A stretch of DNA of 64,000 nucleotides from Stercorarius parasiticus (GCA_013396915.1 VWZL01001979.1:682001-746000); one strand, 5' to 3'. Positions 26,812 to 39,924 are shown, numbered from the stretch's first letter. Notes: generated by a model from the sequence alone, not told the origin. Numbers and translations: made by a program.

Positions 26812-28930
26812 GCAGTTGGAAGTGACCTCTGGAGGCCATCTTTTTCCTGCTTGAGCAGAAGGGGTTGGACACCTAAAGCCAGTTTCCCAGGACCATGTTC
26901 AGATGGCTTTTGAATATCTGTACAGATGGAGACTCCACAGCATACATGGCCAACCTGTGCCAGTGTTCAGTGACCCTCACAGTGAAAAGTGTTTCCTGAT
27001 GTTCAGACAGCACCTTCTATGTTTCAGTTTGCCCACTGCATCTAGTCCTGTCACCGTGCACCACTGAAAGAAGCCAGTGCCATTTTCTTTGCATCCTCCC
27101 TTCAGGTATTTATATATGTTGATAAGATCCCTCCCCGATCCTTCCCTTCTCCAGGCTGAACAGTCTCAGATCCCTTAGTCTTTCCTCGTAGGAGAGATGC
27201 TCCAGTCCTTTAGTCATCTTAGCGGCCCTTCACTGGACTTTCTCCAGTAGTTCCACGTCTCTCTTGTACCGGGGAGCCCAGAACTGGACACAGTACTCCA
27301 GGAGTGGCCTCAGTACCAATGCTGACTAGAAAAGGATCACTTCCTTTAACCTGCTGTCAAAATGCTACCTAATGCAGCCTAGCCATTTCCCTTCTTTGTT
27401 ACAAGGTCACATTGCTGGCTCACACTCAACCTGATGTCCTCCAGGATGCCCAGGTTCTTCTCTGTAAAGCTGCTTTCCAGCTGGTCAGCCTCCAGCATGT
27501 AGTGGTGCTTGGGGTTATCCCTCCCCAGGTGCAAGGCTTGGCACTTCTCCTTCTGGAACTTTGTGGGATTAATGTCAGGCCATTTTTCAAGCCTGTCAAG
27601 GTCCCTCTGGATGGCAGCATAACCCTGTGATGTATCAGCTTTTGTGTTATCAGTAAACTTGCTGAGGGTACGCTCTGCTCCATCAGCTAGACAACTAATG
27701 AAGATGTTAAACAGGACTGGATCTGCTATTGACCCCTGGGGTCCACCTCTAGTTACTGGCTTCCAGCTTGACTTTGTGCCACTGATCACCACCTTCTGGG
27801 CCTGATTATTCAGCCAGTTTTCAATTCATCTCACTGTTTGCTCATCAACTTTTTCATGAGGATATTATTGGAAACAGTTCCAAAACCTTGCTAATGTCAA
27901 GGTAGACAATATACACAGCTCTCCCCTCATCTTCCATGCTAGTCATGTCATTGTAAAAGCTTATCAAGCTGGTCAAGCATGACTAACGCTTGGTGAATCC
28001 GTACTGACTACTCCAGGTGATTTTCTTGTCATTCATGGTTTCCAGGATTAGCTGTTCCACCACCTCCCAGTGACTGAGGTGAGACTGACCTGCCTGTAGT
28101 TCTCCTGGTCTTCCTTTTAGCCCTTCTTGAAGATAGGAGTGACATTTGTTTTCCTACAGCTTTTGGGCATTTGTCCTAATCACCATGATCAATCAAATTT
28201 TATCGACAGTGACCTCGCAATGACATCTGCTATCTCACGCAGCATTTGTAGCTGCATCCCATCAGGGCCTATGGACTTAAGTATATCCAGTTTGCCTAAG
28301 TATTTTCTGACCTGAGCCTCTTTCACCAAGGGTATGTCTTCCTTGCTCCAGCCTTTCCCTCTGGTCTCCAGGTCATTGGATTTCTGAAGAACAGTCTTAC
28401 TAATACAGACTGAGACAAAGGCAGCATTCAGTACCACAAACTTTTCCATGTCCATTGTCATCAAGTCCTCATCTCATTAAGGATTGGGCCCCCATTTTCC
28501 CTACTCTTCCCTTTGTCATCTGTCTATTTGTAGAAGCACTTCTTGTTGTCTTTCATATCCCTTGTCAGATTCAACTGCATTTGGGCTTTGGCTTTACTAA
28601 CCACATGTTCGGATAATGTCTCTGTATTTCCTCCTAGGTTACCTGTCCTTGCTTCCACCCTCTGTATGTTTCCTTTTTTGTGTTTGAGTTTGGCCAGGAG
28701 CTCCTTGATCATCGATGCAGGCCTCCTGGCATTTTTGCCTGACTTCCTGCTCTTTGAGATAAACCATTCTTGAGCTTGGAGGAGGTGATAGGCTTTCTTG
28801 GGCCCTTCTTCCCTCCAGGACTTTATCCCATGGTACTCTTTCAAGCGGATCTTATATCCTGCTGTATTTTCCCTGCAGCTGGGGTGGTTGAAGTCCCCCA
28901 TTAAGACCAGCAAAGTACAAAATAAGGGTT
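26812..28930 (-). mobile_element. CR1 LINE copy, degraded, with RT and endonuclease remnants
   Basis: Minus-strand translation gives non-LTR retrotransposon pieces in the right order. Near 28880 is GDFNHP of the endonuclease. Near 28550-28600 is LNLTRDMKDNKK of the linker. Near 28240-28300 is SIGPDGMQLQMLREIADVIA of the RT fingers. At 27400-27760 is GGPQGSIADPVLFNIF followed by FTDNTK, DLDRLEKW and LHLGRDNP of the RT palm and thumb. The catalytic FADD box reads FTDN, so the enzyme is dead. Frames shift between segments, and most of the endonuclease C-terminal half is missing after GDFNHP. Most of the 3' UTR is present (GACTCCACAGCATACATGGC region), but the octamer tail is not. Confidence 0.9.
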
Positions 28931-29186
28931 GAAGTTTCAGCAATGAAATAGGAGTATGTTAGTTTTTGTACAGGTGAGTCAAGTATTTTTTTCTCTTTGC
29001 TTGTAGTCAAACATTTATTTTTGCTATCTCAATGGAATTTAGGCCACCCCAGGGACAATCCTCTGTTGTGTTACACATCTGTTAATAAATGATCATGAAC
29101 AGGAAAAATAATCTTTTATTAAATGTGTATTCAAACGACCAAGAAATTATATTCTCAACTCAAATTGAGGACAAAAAATCTGCAAA

Positions 29187-29240
29187 TATGTGTATATATC
29201 TATGTGTATATATATATATGATAATATGTGTATATATCTA
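29187..29240. repeat. TA-rich simple repeat with GTGTATATATCT units
   Basis: ATATGTGTATATATCT occurs twice, separated by a TGTGTATATATATATATATG stretch. It is an ordinary microsatellite, likely polymorphic in length. Confidence 0.8.
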
Positions 29241-30187
29241 AATGAATATAAACATATTTGAAATTAAAAGTGTTAGTGCTGAAATGTTAAAAGTGAGCGT
29301 AACTAGACAGAATTTATAATGAAAGATAAGCACTGAAGTTATAATTACTTGATAGCTCAGCACTTTGTAGGTGACCCAGAAAGATCCAAATGTGCTATCT
29401 CAATGGTTTAACTGGGACTTACAAGTCTAGTACTGTGCATGCTCCCTGAATTGGAGCAAGAGCTCTCAGCAACTTGGAAGAATAAGCTGTAAATTAATGA
29501 TTTACCAGTACAGATGACACTGTGTATACTATAATATTTATTTTTGTCTTTGTTAATAGTAGTATACCACAGACTGTAAATAAAGATAGAGAAGCATTCA
29601 GAGCATTAATGCTTGTGCTCGATGATATAGACTAAAGTCGGCAAATGCAACACTTCGGTATTGCTGAATCCAAAATTATTTTCTGCCTCACACACATAGT
29701 CTCAGTATCAGGGTACTCACACAAAACAGAAAATTATGACAAAAATGAATCACGTTATCAGCTTGTGTGGGATTGATTCATCTAACCCATTGAAGAAATC
29801 TATAGCCCATCTCATCCTAGAACAGATGTCTAAGATTGGCAGATGTCCTATCTCCACTGAGTAGAAGGGGAGCCTGAACAACTCACTCAAATATAGCTGT
29901 TTATATTCCATACGTGCAGAGAGATGATATTGTTGATCTCATTCCTTCTTATGCTTAGATTTTCCTGTTCTGTACCAAAACATATGTTCTTTTCAGCCTG
30001 TGTATGACTAAATCCGTAATACCTAGGACTGCATAACAGCGAAAGAGAAATAATACAATTAAAATTGTGTTTTGGAACTTGATTGATTTTTGTTTGTCTG
30101 GTTGGTTGGTTTTGCCAATGGCATCAAAGCTCATGCTCAGAATTATACATTTAGTGGAGGGAAGGTCAGCTGAGGAACAATTAGGAT

Positions 30188-30795
30188 TGTGCTAGTTTTG
30201 GCTGGGGTAGAGTTAATTTTCTTCATAGTAGCTAGGATGGGGCTACATTTTGGGTTTCTGCTGGAAACAGAGTTGGTAATACAGGGATGTTTTAGTTATT
30301 GCTGAGCAGTGCTTACACAGAGTCAAGGGCTTTTCTGCTTCTCGTACTGCCTTGCAGAATGAGCAGGCTGGAGGTGCACAAAAAGTTGGAAGGAGGCACA
30401 GCCAGGACAGCTGACCCCAACTGTCCAAAGGGATATTCCATACCATATGATATCATGCTCAGCATATAAACTAGGGGGAAAGCTGGCCAGGGGGACGCTG
30501 GTTGGGAATTCGTCAGTTGGTGTTGAGGAATAGTTTTTCATTTCCATCACTTGTCTTTCTTGGGTTGGATTTCTCTCTCTTTTTGTTATTTTCCTTTTCA
30601 TTACAATTTATTATTTTTTTAAACTATTATTATTTTATTGTGTTTCAATTATTAAATTGTTCTTATCTAAGCCCACAAGTTTTCTCACTTTTACCCTTCC
30701 AATTCTCTCGCCCCGCTCCCCCCCATCCTGCTGGGGAGGGGAGGGAGTGAGCAACTGTGTGGTGTTTAGTTACCAGATGGGGTTAAATCATGACA
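30188..30795 (+). mobile_element. Solo ERV LTR (plus) with intact TATA region
   Basis: It starts TGTGCTAGTTTTGGCTGGGG and ends GGGGTTAAATCATGACA, the ends of a very common avian ERV LTR family also present at 6116-6703. Shared landmarks include AGTTATTGCTGAGCAGTGCTT, GACAGCTGACCCCAACTG and CATACCATATGATATCATGC. An AT-rich block after 30600 departs from the other copy. The expected flanking duplication is not clean (AGGAT before, ACAAT after; an ACAAT also lies 6 bp further left). There is no internal retroviral region. It lies antisense to EYS, about 630 bp from the exon at 31424. Its last 103 bases reappear at 31144-31246 through the assembly duplication. Confidence 0.85.
30465..30470 (+). 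promoter_or_regulatory. LTR TATA box
   Basis: TATAAA in the context CAGCATATAAACTAGG, at the position expected for the U3 promoter of this LTR family. Transcription from it would run antisense across the EYS exon at 31424-31677. Confidence 0.5.
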
Positions 30796-31142
30796 ACAAT
30801 CTAAGAGTTTCCATGCTAATTCAGTTAAAATTCCTGTAAGTCATACAAACACACAAATACATATATATATATATATATAAAAAATTGTTATTAAACAATC
30901 ATATAAATATTGCTTACATAGAATTGGACAGTCACATCTGTAGTACAAGGCACTTCAAAAGAGAAAACTTACCTTTGAACCCAGCAACACAATAACATGA
31001 AAAGTGGCCAATTAAATCCATACAGGTAGCTCCATTTTGGCAAGGTGAACTTGAGCATTCATTAATTTCAACTTCACAGAAGGGTCCTTCATATCCAGGC
31101 ACACAGTTACAGCTGTAATTATGCAAGTGGTCCTGACAGAAA
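30693..31142. repeat. First copy of a 450-bp exact tandem duplication around a single N
   Basis: Bases 30693-31142 recur at 31144-31593. I saw no mismatch, including in the AT microsatellite and the seven-C run. A single N (31143) separates the copies. Exactness through simple repeats, the single-N joint, and the fact that the first copy stops in mid-exon point to two overlapping contigs joined without merging. Confidence 0.9.
30973..31142 (-). pseudogene. EYS: Truncated duplicate of the EYS exon (probably artefact)
   Basis: This is 170 bp identical to the 3' part of the exon at 31424-31677, with the same GT donor but no acceptor. The reading frame runs into the N at 31143 and then into LTR sequence. 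An automated gene model could splice to it wrongly. A genuine recent tandem duplication is possible but less likely. Confidence 0.8.
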
Positions 31143-31143
31143 N

Positions 31144-31593
31144 ACCCTTCCAATTCTCTCGCCCCGCTCCCCCCCATCCTGCTGGGGAGGGGAGGGAGTG
31201 AGCAACTGTGTGGTGTTTAGTTACCAGATGGGGTTAAATCATGACAACAATCTAAGAGTTTCCATGCTAATTCAGTTAAAATTCCTGTAAGTCATACAAA
31301 CACACAAATACATATATATATATATATATAAAAAATTGTTATTAAACAATCATATAAATATTGCTTACATAGAATTGGACAGTCACATCTGTAGTACAAG
31401 GCACTTCAAAAGAGAAAACTTACCTTTGAACCCAGCAACACAATAACATGAAAAGTGGCCAATTAAATCCATACAGGTAGCTCCATTTTGGCAAGGTGAA
31501 CTTGAGCATTCATTAATTTCAACTTCACAGAAGGGTCCTTCATATCCAGGCACACAGTTACAGCTGTAATTATGCAAGTGGTCCTGACAGAAA
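31144..31593. repeat. Second copy of the 450-bp exact tandem duplication
   Basis: This copy repeats the LTR tail, the intronic AT microsatellite and 170 bp of EYS exon. It continues seamlessly into the rest of the exon, so it is the correct joint on the right-hand side. Confidence 0.9.
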
Positions 31594-31677
31594 CCATACT
31601 CAGAGCACTGGTTTCCAATGCAATTGTCTATATCAAGTTCACAAAATGTACCAGTGTAACCAAGGGGACATATGCAC
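31424..31677 (-). CDS. EYS: EYS internal exon: two EGF modules ([18 protein letters not shown])
   Basis: At 254 bp this is the longest EYS exon in the window. It enters in phase 2 and leaves in phase 1; the acceptor is TTTCAATAACAG before GTGCATATG and the donor TTCAAAG before GTAAGT. It finishes the previous module with CICPLGYTGTFC. A full module follows: [29 protein letters not shown] and PGYEGPFC. The next starts [31 protein letters not shown] and ends VAGFKG in the next exon. CSSSPC fits the CxSxPC O-glucose consensus, CQNGATC the O-fucose consensus, and two segments fit the beta-hydroxylation consensus. NYS is a glycosylation sequon. Drosophila Eyes shut is known to be O-glucosylated, so a conserved O-glucose site here is relevant. 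Part of this exon is repeated at 30973-31142 by an apparent assembly error; this full copy is the one to annotate. Confidence 0.95.
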
Positions 31678-34600
31678 CTGTTATTGAAATGAGAGAAGAA
31701 AAAAACAAAACCACAACACACCAGTCTTGAATATATAGGTCAATAATGTCTATTAATATTAACAACATTTTCATTTTGAATTACTCACAAATGAATTGCA
31801 ATTTTTTTCAATCTTCTTTCTTTACCTTTAATTAGTCACTAAATAACTTTGTTTCACAAAGACTGCTTCCAGTAATTAAATGGAATCACACACTAATCAA
31901 AATCTTAACTATTTAGATGGGACAAGCCAGTCGCTATATAGCTTTTAATATCAAACTTCCAATGACAATATTCAAATAGAAAACTGGTATTACGCATTTT
32001 AAGAATTTATTTTCTGAAAATTATTAGTTGCCTGCTACAATACCACTAAGAGAAAAAACAATATTGCATCCTGCTTGCTCTAGACATTAAATCAGTATAA
32101 AAATGCTTTATCATTAGAAACAAAGGTGGCAATTTCTGTTTGTAACTGAAAAAACCCACCCCAATCTATACAACTTCAAAGAAATTGAGCAGGATATTTT
32201 TTTCCCACAATGTAAGATGAGACATATAAGTTGTATGAGACTGGAGATGACTTTTTCATGCTTCCCTTTCTACCAGGTTTTTTTTCTTATGTATGATGAA
32301 AACAAAGCTGGATTATCTCATAGCTGATCCACATCTCACAAAATTAGAAAATCCCTTTTGCTTGGCAATATTTTTTTTGATTGATCCTCTCCTTACCATG
32401 TCCAGATGTCTCCTCAGAAGGGAGGAAAGAATCTTACAATAATCTTACATATTTTTGATCCACAAACGTGTTATATAGAAGCTGGAAAGAACTCACATGT
32501 TAAGGAAGCCTTGAATATAGCAATTTTCCCTACTGATCCATCTGACAGAAAGGATATTTTTTTCTTTATTTTTAACAGAAGTGACTGTTCATGTGACTGT
32601 TTGCTTCAGTCCTTGCCTATTATTCCTGCATTTTTATGTTAGACTTGTGGAAATTTCCACTTAGATATTTTTATATCTCTATCAAATTTCGAACAGGGTA
32701 ATTGTAAGTCAGTAGGAAAAAGACTCCATGTAAGATTCTGTGTACAGAAAGGATTCTAAAAAAGATAACATGATGGTAGCTATTTTGAATGTCATTTCAT
32801 GAAAGCTTTTTGCAGTCTAACTTTTGGACAAAGGAATTTATAACCATATCCACCACTGGTATACTTTGTTCTCTGTTCATATAGGCTCTAATTGTACCTG
32901 CAATTCTTCTTGGCCAGAGAGAATTTGAAAGACCAAACAACTTTGTCTATGCACAAACTTGAGACTGAGAATGCAGAATACTGGGGGAGCTCCATCTGTC
33001 ATAGTACTAATGAAATACTTCCGAAGAAAAAGGAAGAAGCAAAAGGGATATGTATAAAATGAATAGCTCCATATTTGATCCAATTAAATTTTATTTTTTT
33101 TTCTCCAAGGTTATCTGTGGCCATTAGTGCAGCTCTCAGAGTTCAAGAGTAGCGTCAGAGCACATAGAAAATTAGGTGATTTTTCCCTTTCATATTGTGA
33201 CTAAAAGAAGCTTACAGTAAAGAAGGTATCTTTATAAGGAGATATTGTTGGTTTTTATGTTGAACTCTACAGTGTACTGAGTTTAGACATGGTTTAGTAA
33301 TTTTTTTATAATTAAGAGACTTTTAATCTATGGAAAAAACCAGGTGCTATTAGAAAATAAAATGGTTAATTCTTTAAATAGGAAAATCACCAAGTGATTG
33401 AGACACAATTATTATTTTTTATGTATATATAAACAAATATCAGCTGCTGTTCTTTCCACTGTCTCATTGCTGGAAGGCCCAGGCTTCCCAGTCGTATTTT
33501 TGTCAACTTTTTTTAAAATTAGGAAATTTTTTCATAATACCTGAGGCCTGGCTTTGTGCTCCCTTGTGTCTCAAGGTGCATCTGTATAACCATTTTAGAT
33601 CAGATGAGAGAACTTTTATGCTTAACTTCCTGGCTGTTCCAAACTGCAATGCTTTGTATCATTTTGCAGAGTTTCTGAGACCGCAAAACTACACAGAAAC
33701 AGATGTAATGGAGAATCTTCTAGTTTCAGTTTCATGCTTCTGATTCCATACTGCGAGCAATGTTGTTAGAGTCTCGTATTTTACAGTGCTTCATGTTTGA
33801 AGGAGTCTAAACCAATTAAGAATGGAATGTGCTTTGTTTTTCCTGGTGAAATCATAACTGGATGTCTTTCAATTTAATATGGCTTAATGTAAAACTACAA
33901 ACTAATGATGCAGAAAGAGGTTTTGTTCTGTTAGTGTTTCCTAAGCACATACATCAATGCAAACGTGAGCATTCTAGTGCTCTGAATAACAAGTTAATTT
34001 TTTACTGTGTTGAGGATTAGAACATCTAAGAATCATTAATTTATTGTTTATAATCCAGACTAAGGTTTAGAGGTGATAGGATCTAGAAGTTCATTAAACT
34101 CCTTATAAATGTAATTTATAATAATCTACATCAAATTCTAATGGCATGTTTGCAAATAACTTTAGTACATAGCAGCATATATGCAAAATCTACAAGGGAA
34201 GGTTAAAATATATTTAAATTAATAAGTTAGTAATAGTCTTTCTTTAAAATATGTACTTTATAACGTGTCTATTTTTTCAATAAATACAGGCCATTTTTGT
34301 GCAGCAAAAGTCTAAGCTAGTCCAGTCTTAAAGTTAGGTGCATTTTTTATTAATTTAACAGCATTAACATGTAATAGTTAACCCTTACATTAACGCATTA
34401 TATATTCAACAGCACTATGTACAAAGCAGATACAGACTGTACTGTGGATCTTTCTTAAATTTAATGTATAGTAGTGTAACTGAAGTTCTGTGGGATTTGG
34501 ATATCAGCATCTGACTGCATTTATTTGTATCTTTAACATTTTTATAAGATACTAAATGATCCAAGATGTTACTAGACATTATCTTTTCATCTCTAAGTCA

Positions 34601-37600
34601 ATCTATGAAATGGGTCTTGAATATAGTTTTGTTGAACACTGTGCTAGTGTAACACTGATATAACTAAACTTCAAATATCTTTTCCTGTCTGTCTTAGAAA
34701 TAGTATCAAGACCAATGATCTCTAAGTAATTAAGTCTTTTACACTTGTACTAGGAAAAATACCATCACCACGTTAGATTTTAATGAATATGACCTTGCAT
34801 TAATACTTCAGCAGCATTAAAATACTGAACATGATATCAAAAGCATTGAATCATGGATTGATTTGCAGTTTTCATTTGCTGCAAAGCTGAAATGCTTCTC
34901 TACAATAAATTCAAAAAGAATTTGTACATGGATATATATGACAGCAGATTTTTTTCTGCTTTTTCTTTGTGAGTGGATCTCTAGCTCAGGAAACAAGTTT
35001 TTTGCACTTATCAGAGGGATGCCCTGGCTGTGTGCTGACACATCAGTGCCTGCTGCCTTCCCTAATCCAGCTTCAGCTCTGGGAATGGCCCCTCTGGGGA
35101 CGGGGGCACACCTCCCAGCAAGGACTGGGAGATGACAATGACAACCCCAACTACTTCCTTAAGGAAGACTAAAAAGTCAGCCTTACAAACTGGGTGAACC
35201 TTGAAAGGATGAGCATAGCACCAAAGAAAAAGTAAATATGAAGAAGTTTTGTATTAACATTAATGGGAATAATAATAATTTCTCAGCTTCACACATGTTC
35301 TCTTTTGTTCAGAGCAAGATTTCAAGTGTAACAGATCCTAGGAGGGAAAACCAATACCTCAATGCTTTTGCTACAAACATGGATTTTAGTAGTGGATACC
35401 AAACTTATGTCACAGTTATCTAATTGTGGATTGCTTTGCTCCCATACATATCATGCAGATGATTGTACACTGCTACTCCACTGCCTGAATCTAGTTAATA
35501 TTACACAATAATTTGATATGCCTGTGAAATAAATGTTAAATGGAGATACAGATAAGTCAGACAGAATTTAGTCTAAGAAGGTATGTGTTACTCAAATGCA
35601 GGTGGTTATGGCATAGCTGCAGTGTGTTCCTACCAATATGCAGTAGGATATAACTTTTTATCAGCGAAGGTCTAGAAGTGCAGGTGTGCAGGTAAACAAA
35701 TTGGTACTAGTTAGTCCAGGCAGGGCAGCTGTCACAATGTCACTACAGACTGCCTGCCCTAAAGGGAGTTAGTACAACTTGTGCCATTGAATAAATAACT
35801 GTGTACAACGGATGAATCTTAAAAATGACTGAAAAAAAGCCGAAGACCAGACTGAAGATGTAGTTATGTTGATCTGTACTAGGAAGCGACCCAGCCATTT
35901 CTGTCTTGAGACAGAAGGCACATAGGAACACTGAAGCTTGACTTTAACAAAGACTTCCCAGTATCTCTCTACTTATTTTTTTAATATTTTTATTATTATT
36001 ATAGTCCAAGCAGATTAACTGCATTTACTCAGTATTAATTATTGCGTTTTCCAGTTGAAATATGAACTGCACACACTTTCATAAATGGACTAAAAGGTTA
36101 TTTGTAAGCATCTATATTCTCTGCAGAAAAGCTGTTGTATAACTTATTAGAGAGATATTCCCTAAGAAATTGCAACATATATTCACCTACCTTCTGGAGT
36201 TGTAGCAAAGCAAGGAAAAGTATTTTTCCTCTTTCTCTAGTGGAAGAGGCCTATTATTGCTACAGAACACTGTGTATATCATAGTAGTAACTTTATGTGG
36301 CACTGCCAACTAGTTCCCGCAGTCAAATTGCATATATATTATAGGATGAATAAACTTGAAAATGTAAAAATAGATAAAAAGAATAATCTAATCAAATAGC
36401 TTAATTTGTCTAGCTGGCAGGAAATGGGAAAAGTCAAGGATGAATAAAGTAATAGAAGCTTTGCATTTTTTGATACTCAAAAGTTATCTAAATTATGTTT
36501 ACTTTTCATAATCTTGCTGGCATCATGTGAAGAAGTGTTTCATATTCTAAACCGTTTTATTTAACAATGTGTCACTAGGTAAGGCTTTACTCTTTCCTAG
36601 AGAGATTAATTCAAGACTAAATTACACACTCTGAAATTTATGTACTGAAAACTGAAAAATGAGTTGGGAATTCAAGCTTTTCTGTACACCAAATCAAACT
36701 CCTTAATAGGAAGTTTCCCTGCATAAAAACTCATGAAATGCTGACCTCAGAGCTATACCTATAGAATAAAATAAATTTTTAAAACATAATAGTTTATCAT
36801 GACCTTTTATACAGTGGTAAATCCTACTATACAGCTTCTTCAGATGTCTTAATCTAATAGTTTTCAGTCCTTCTTGCTGGGCTTTCCTGGGGCTATGATA
36901 AGTGTAGAAATTAATCTGAATAGACTGGACTGAAGAAACTGGAGAAACAGGACAGGTCATGGAAACTACATTGAATTTTAAATTCTGTCATTTCCCTCTT
37001 TTGCTTCCCTTCACTAAAGAGACTACAGTAAAATATCTATTAGGACTTATTTCAGTTAGGATTTTGGTTGTCTGAACGTAATGTTTTCGAAGAATAAATT
37101 TACAAGGGTGAAGAAAACAGTAATAACCCTCTCCCCTTGGATTTTGAAACAAGAGGATCGACTCCTTGAAGAGTTCTTTCACTTTAATTATTTATTAAAT
37201 ACTTCTCACTGGTCCATGTTCTCTTTTCTCCTACAGAGAATATAATGAAATGATAGATGTTCTTTTGAAAGGAAAATTCAAATAATTTTTATGTAGCAAC
37301 ACTGTGTATTTACTGGGGTAACAAATCTTCTCTCAGGTATATATGACCAAAGGTCAAGAGATTCCTTCGGCATGTGGATGCAATTGGTCTACTGCATGGT
37401 ATCTGCCAGATTCATCATATCAACAGCTACACCATCAACCCAGTGACAGGAGCAGTAATTCTTTGGAGAAGTTATCACTTTAAATACATGGCAATTAACT
37501 TATGTTACAATACCTCAAACAGCACAGACTCAGTTGGAAGTGCAATAATTCATTTGAATTAATAAGAGGTTTTGTGTCAGTGTGATTGAGGACACTTTAG

Positions 37601-39924
37601 TTTTAAGAGAAGGGTCACTAAACCAAAGGAGTAAAACTCCTAAGACTTATTATTGTGATTATGTTGCTCTTATTAGGTAGCCTTACTGAGTGTTATACTA
37701 CATCATAGTTTTAAAGCCCCCTCTTTCACCCAGAGCAATTCCCCATTCTGAACTCAAAGGAAATTCTCTGCATATATTAAATATACGGCAATGTGACACT
37801 GGAACGGTAATTTCAAAATGGGAGGAGAAACAGAATATGCTGTGGTAAGGAGATAGAAAGTTAGAAAAATTACATACAGCTGAGTGCTTATTGCCAATCT
37901 GTAAAAACCTGACAAGAATGCAGAATGTGAGAGCTTAAAAGAGAAGGATGTTCTTAAAGCTAAACTGGATACTTTCCGTGCTTTCCTGGTCTTATCATTA
38001 CTATAACAAGCCACCACTGGAACAAAACATTATGACTAAAGATTAATAATTAGTCTAGAAGCTAAGATTTCTTAACTAGGAGAAGAGTCTAGAGTTTTAC
38101 ACTAACTTTCCGTAAATAAAAAACTAATATATAACATTTTGGCTTACTTAATAAGTGGAGGAAATAAAGGTAAGTGATGTTTTGAATGACTATAATAGCT
38201 TTCCAAATTGATCTCAGTAGGGTTGTTAATGGCGCTTCCGCATCTAATTCTACATATATTCTGCTGACAATTTTTTTATGTCTTCCTGAATCTACTTTGT
38301 TTCAAATACAGCCCTTGATAATTGCCTTATCAAAAATGATACCCTTTTTAGGATAGAAATGCAAATTGCAAGAATCTTTTGAAAAAGTTGGGTGACAACA
38401 GTAATTATATTCAGTATTTCCTCTCCCATTCTTTTAGTTTTAACGGGGAAATGACAATTGTTTCACTTGCCAACAATAAATAACTCTTGGGAAATACCAT
38501 TATTTTTAAAGAAGGAATAGTTCAGTTCTCTTAGAAAATGTTTCACTGTCACTGAGAATCAACAATCCTCTGTTGACAGAGTAGGTATTTTACAGTAAAC
38601 ACGCTGCACATTGTCTTTGCAAAATAACTAATTGTGTTTCTGTGGGGTCAGGTCCTCTACTAACAAAACTGTGCACTAACGCATCTAGGATTGGGATCTT
38701 AATGGTACATTTTCTTGTTTCTTACATAAACAGACTGATCTGTCAACTCAATTTGCCTTTCAAAGACTTAAAATTAGAAAAAAGAATTGTTTTCTGTCAG
38801 TAGCTACCTACATTCAAAAGGTCTTGTTTTACCAGACGTCTTCAGACCTACTAATTTCTCACTAAAGGCTAGTGGATTTTGTGAGGTAAACACGGCTTTG
38901 TTCTTCTATCAGAATTCTATTCCTGACAGATAGGAAAACCAGGAAAACCAGAGAGTTATCAGTCAAATAAAATGTCAAAATATGGTCCAGTATTTAGATA
39001 CAAGAGTTGATTGCAAGCTGGTAAAAAAAAAAAAAGATTTATACTTAGTAAGGACTCTGTGGCAAAAATTCCTTTTAACTCTGATATATTGAGAATCTTA
39101 TCTGTATTTGTGTACTTATTTGGGGATTTCAGTTATTATTACAGAAGTTCCTATAAAAACAGAGGTGGAGCGTAAGAAATTTTTAATTACTTGTATTTAA
39201 ATTTTGTCCTCTGTAACAACCTTTTCTAAATAGAAATATTAAAGCGTATTAATTACAGTGATTCTAAGTACAGGACAGAGCACAAAATTAAAGCCTTTCA
39301 AAATACTTTCACAGACATTATGGAGAGGTTTTAGTTATTCTGGTTTTTTTACAAGGAAAAATAAATAATTCAAGTCTGATAAGAACAGCTGAACTCTGCT
39401 TATTGAAGAAATCCTTTTCCATTTATTTTTTCCCTATACTTTTATAGAGTCTCACTTTCAAATATCTACAGCTCACTAAGGAAAGCACATACTTGACAGT
39501 TTTGTCAATATCTAAAAAAAACCCCACCAAACCCACAAATATAACTCAGCATTTCAACGATTCACTTGAAAATTAAATTTGAGTTTTAATAAGAAAAGTC
39601 ACTGCATGTCACACTCCAGGCTCATGAAGTGTTTACCATTTACTAAAATAGATGATTTGTTTATCTAACATTTTGCATAGTTGGTTTAACTTCTTTGTTC
39701 CACAAAGAGGAATATTTATGTGCCCTTCTTTTGCAATATTTCGGACTACACAGTCTTATTGAATGCACATGCTTATTGACAGCTAGTATCCATGATATTC
39801 TATAATCTGAGAAAAATATGACTGCACTATCAACTCCCTTTGTAATTCTTGTTCAAAGGAAAAATATCTTCATACAGCATAAACTTCTTTATGAAGACAA
39901 GTATGGAGAGCATCATGTTAATAC
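31678..39924 (-). other. EYS: EYS intron, 8.2 kb
   Basis: AT-rich intronic sequence with no gene and no transposable element that I recognise. A modestly GC-richer stretch at about 34990-35130 carries overlapping short open frames without motifs. Confidence 0.85.

Larger units (their letters stand above)
20236..31423 (-). other. EYS: EYS intron, 11.2 kb as assembled
   Basis: This is AT-rich intron between the exons at 31424-31677 and 20131-20235. It carries a GC-richer block (about 25930-26811), a CR1 copy, a solo LTR and the duplicated block near 30693-31142. The assembled length is inflated by about 451 bp if that duplication is artificial. 20236-25930 and 28931-30187 show no gene; 29187-29240 is a TA-rich simple repeat with a GTGTATATATCT motif. 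Confidence 0.85.

Noticed and set aside
30973..31142. A genuine tandem duplication of an EYS exon
   Set aside because: The copy is truncated in mid-exon at a single N, is exact through simple repeats, and has no acceptor site. Contig overlap explains it better.
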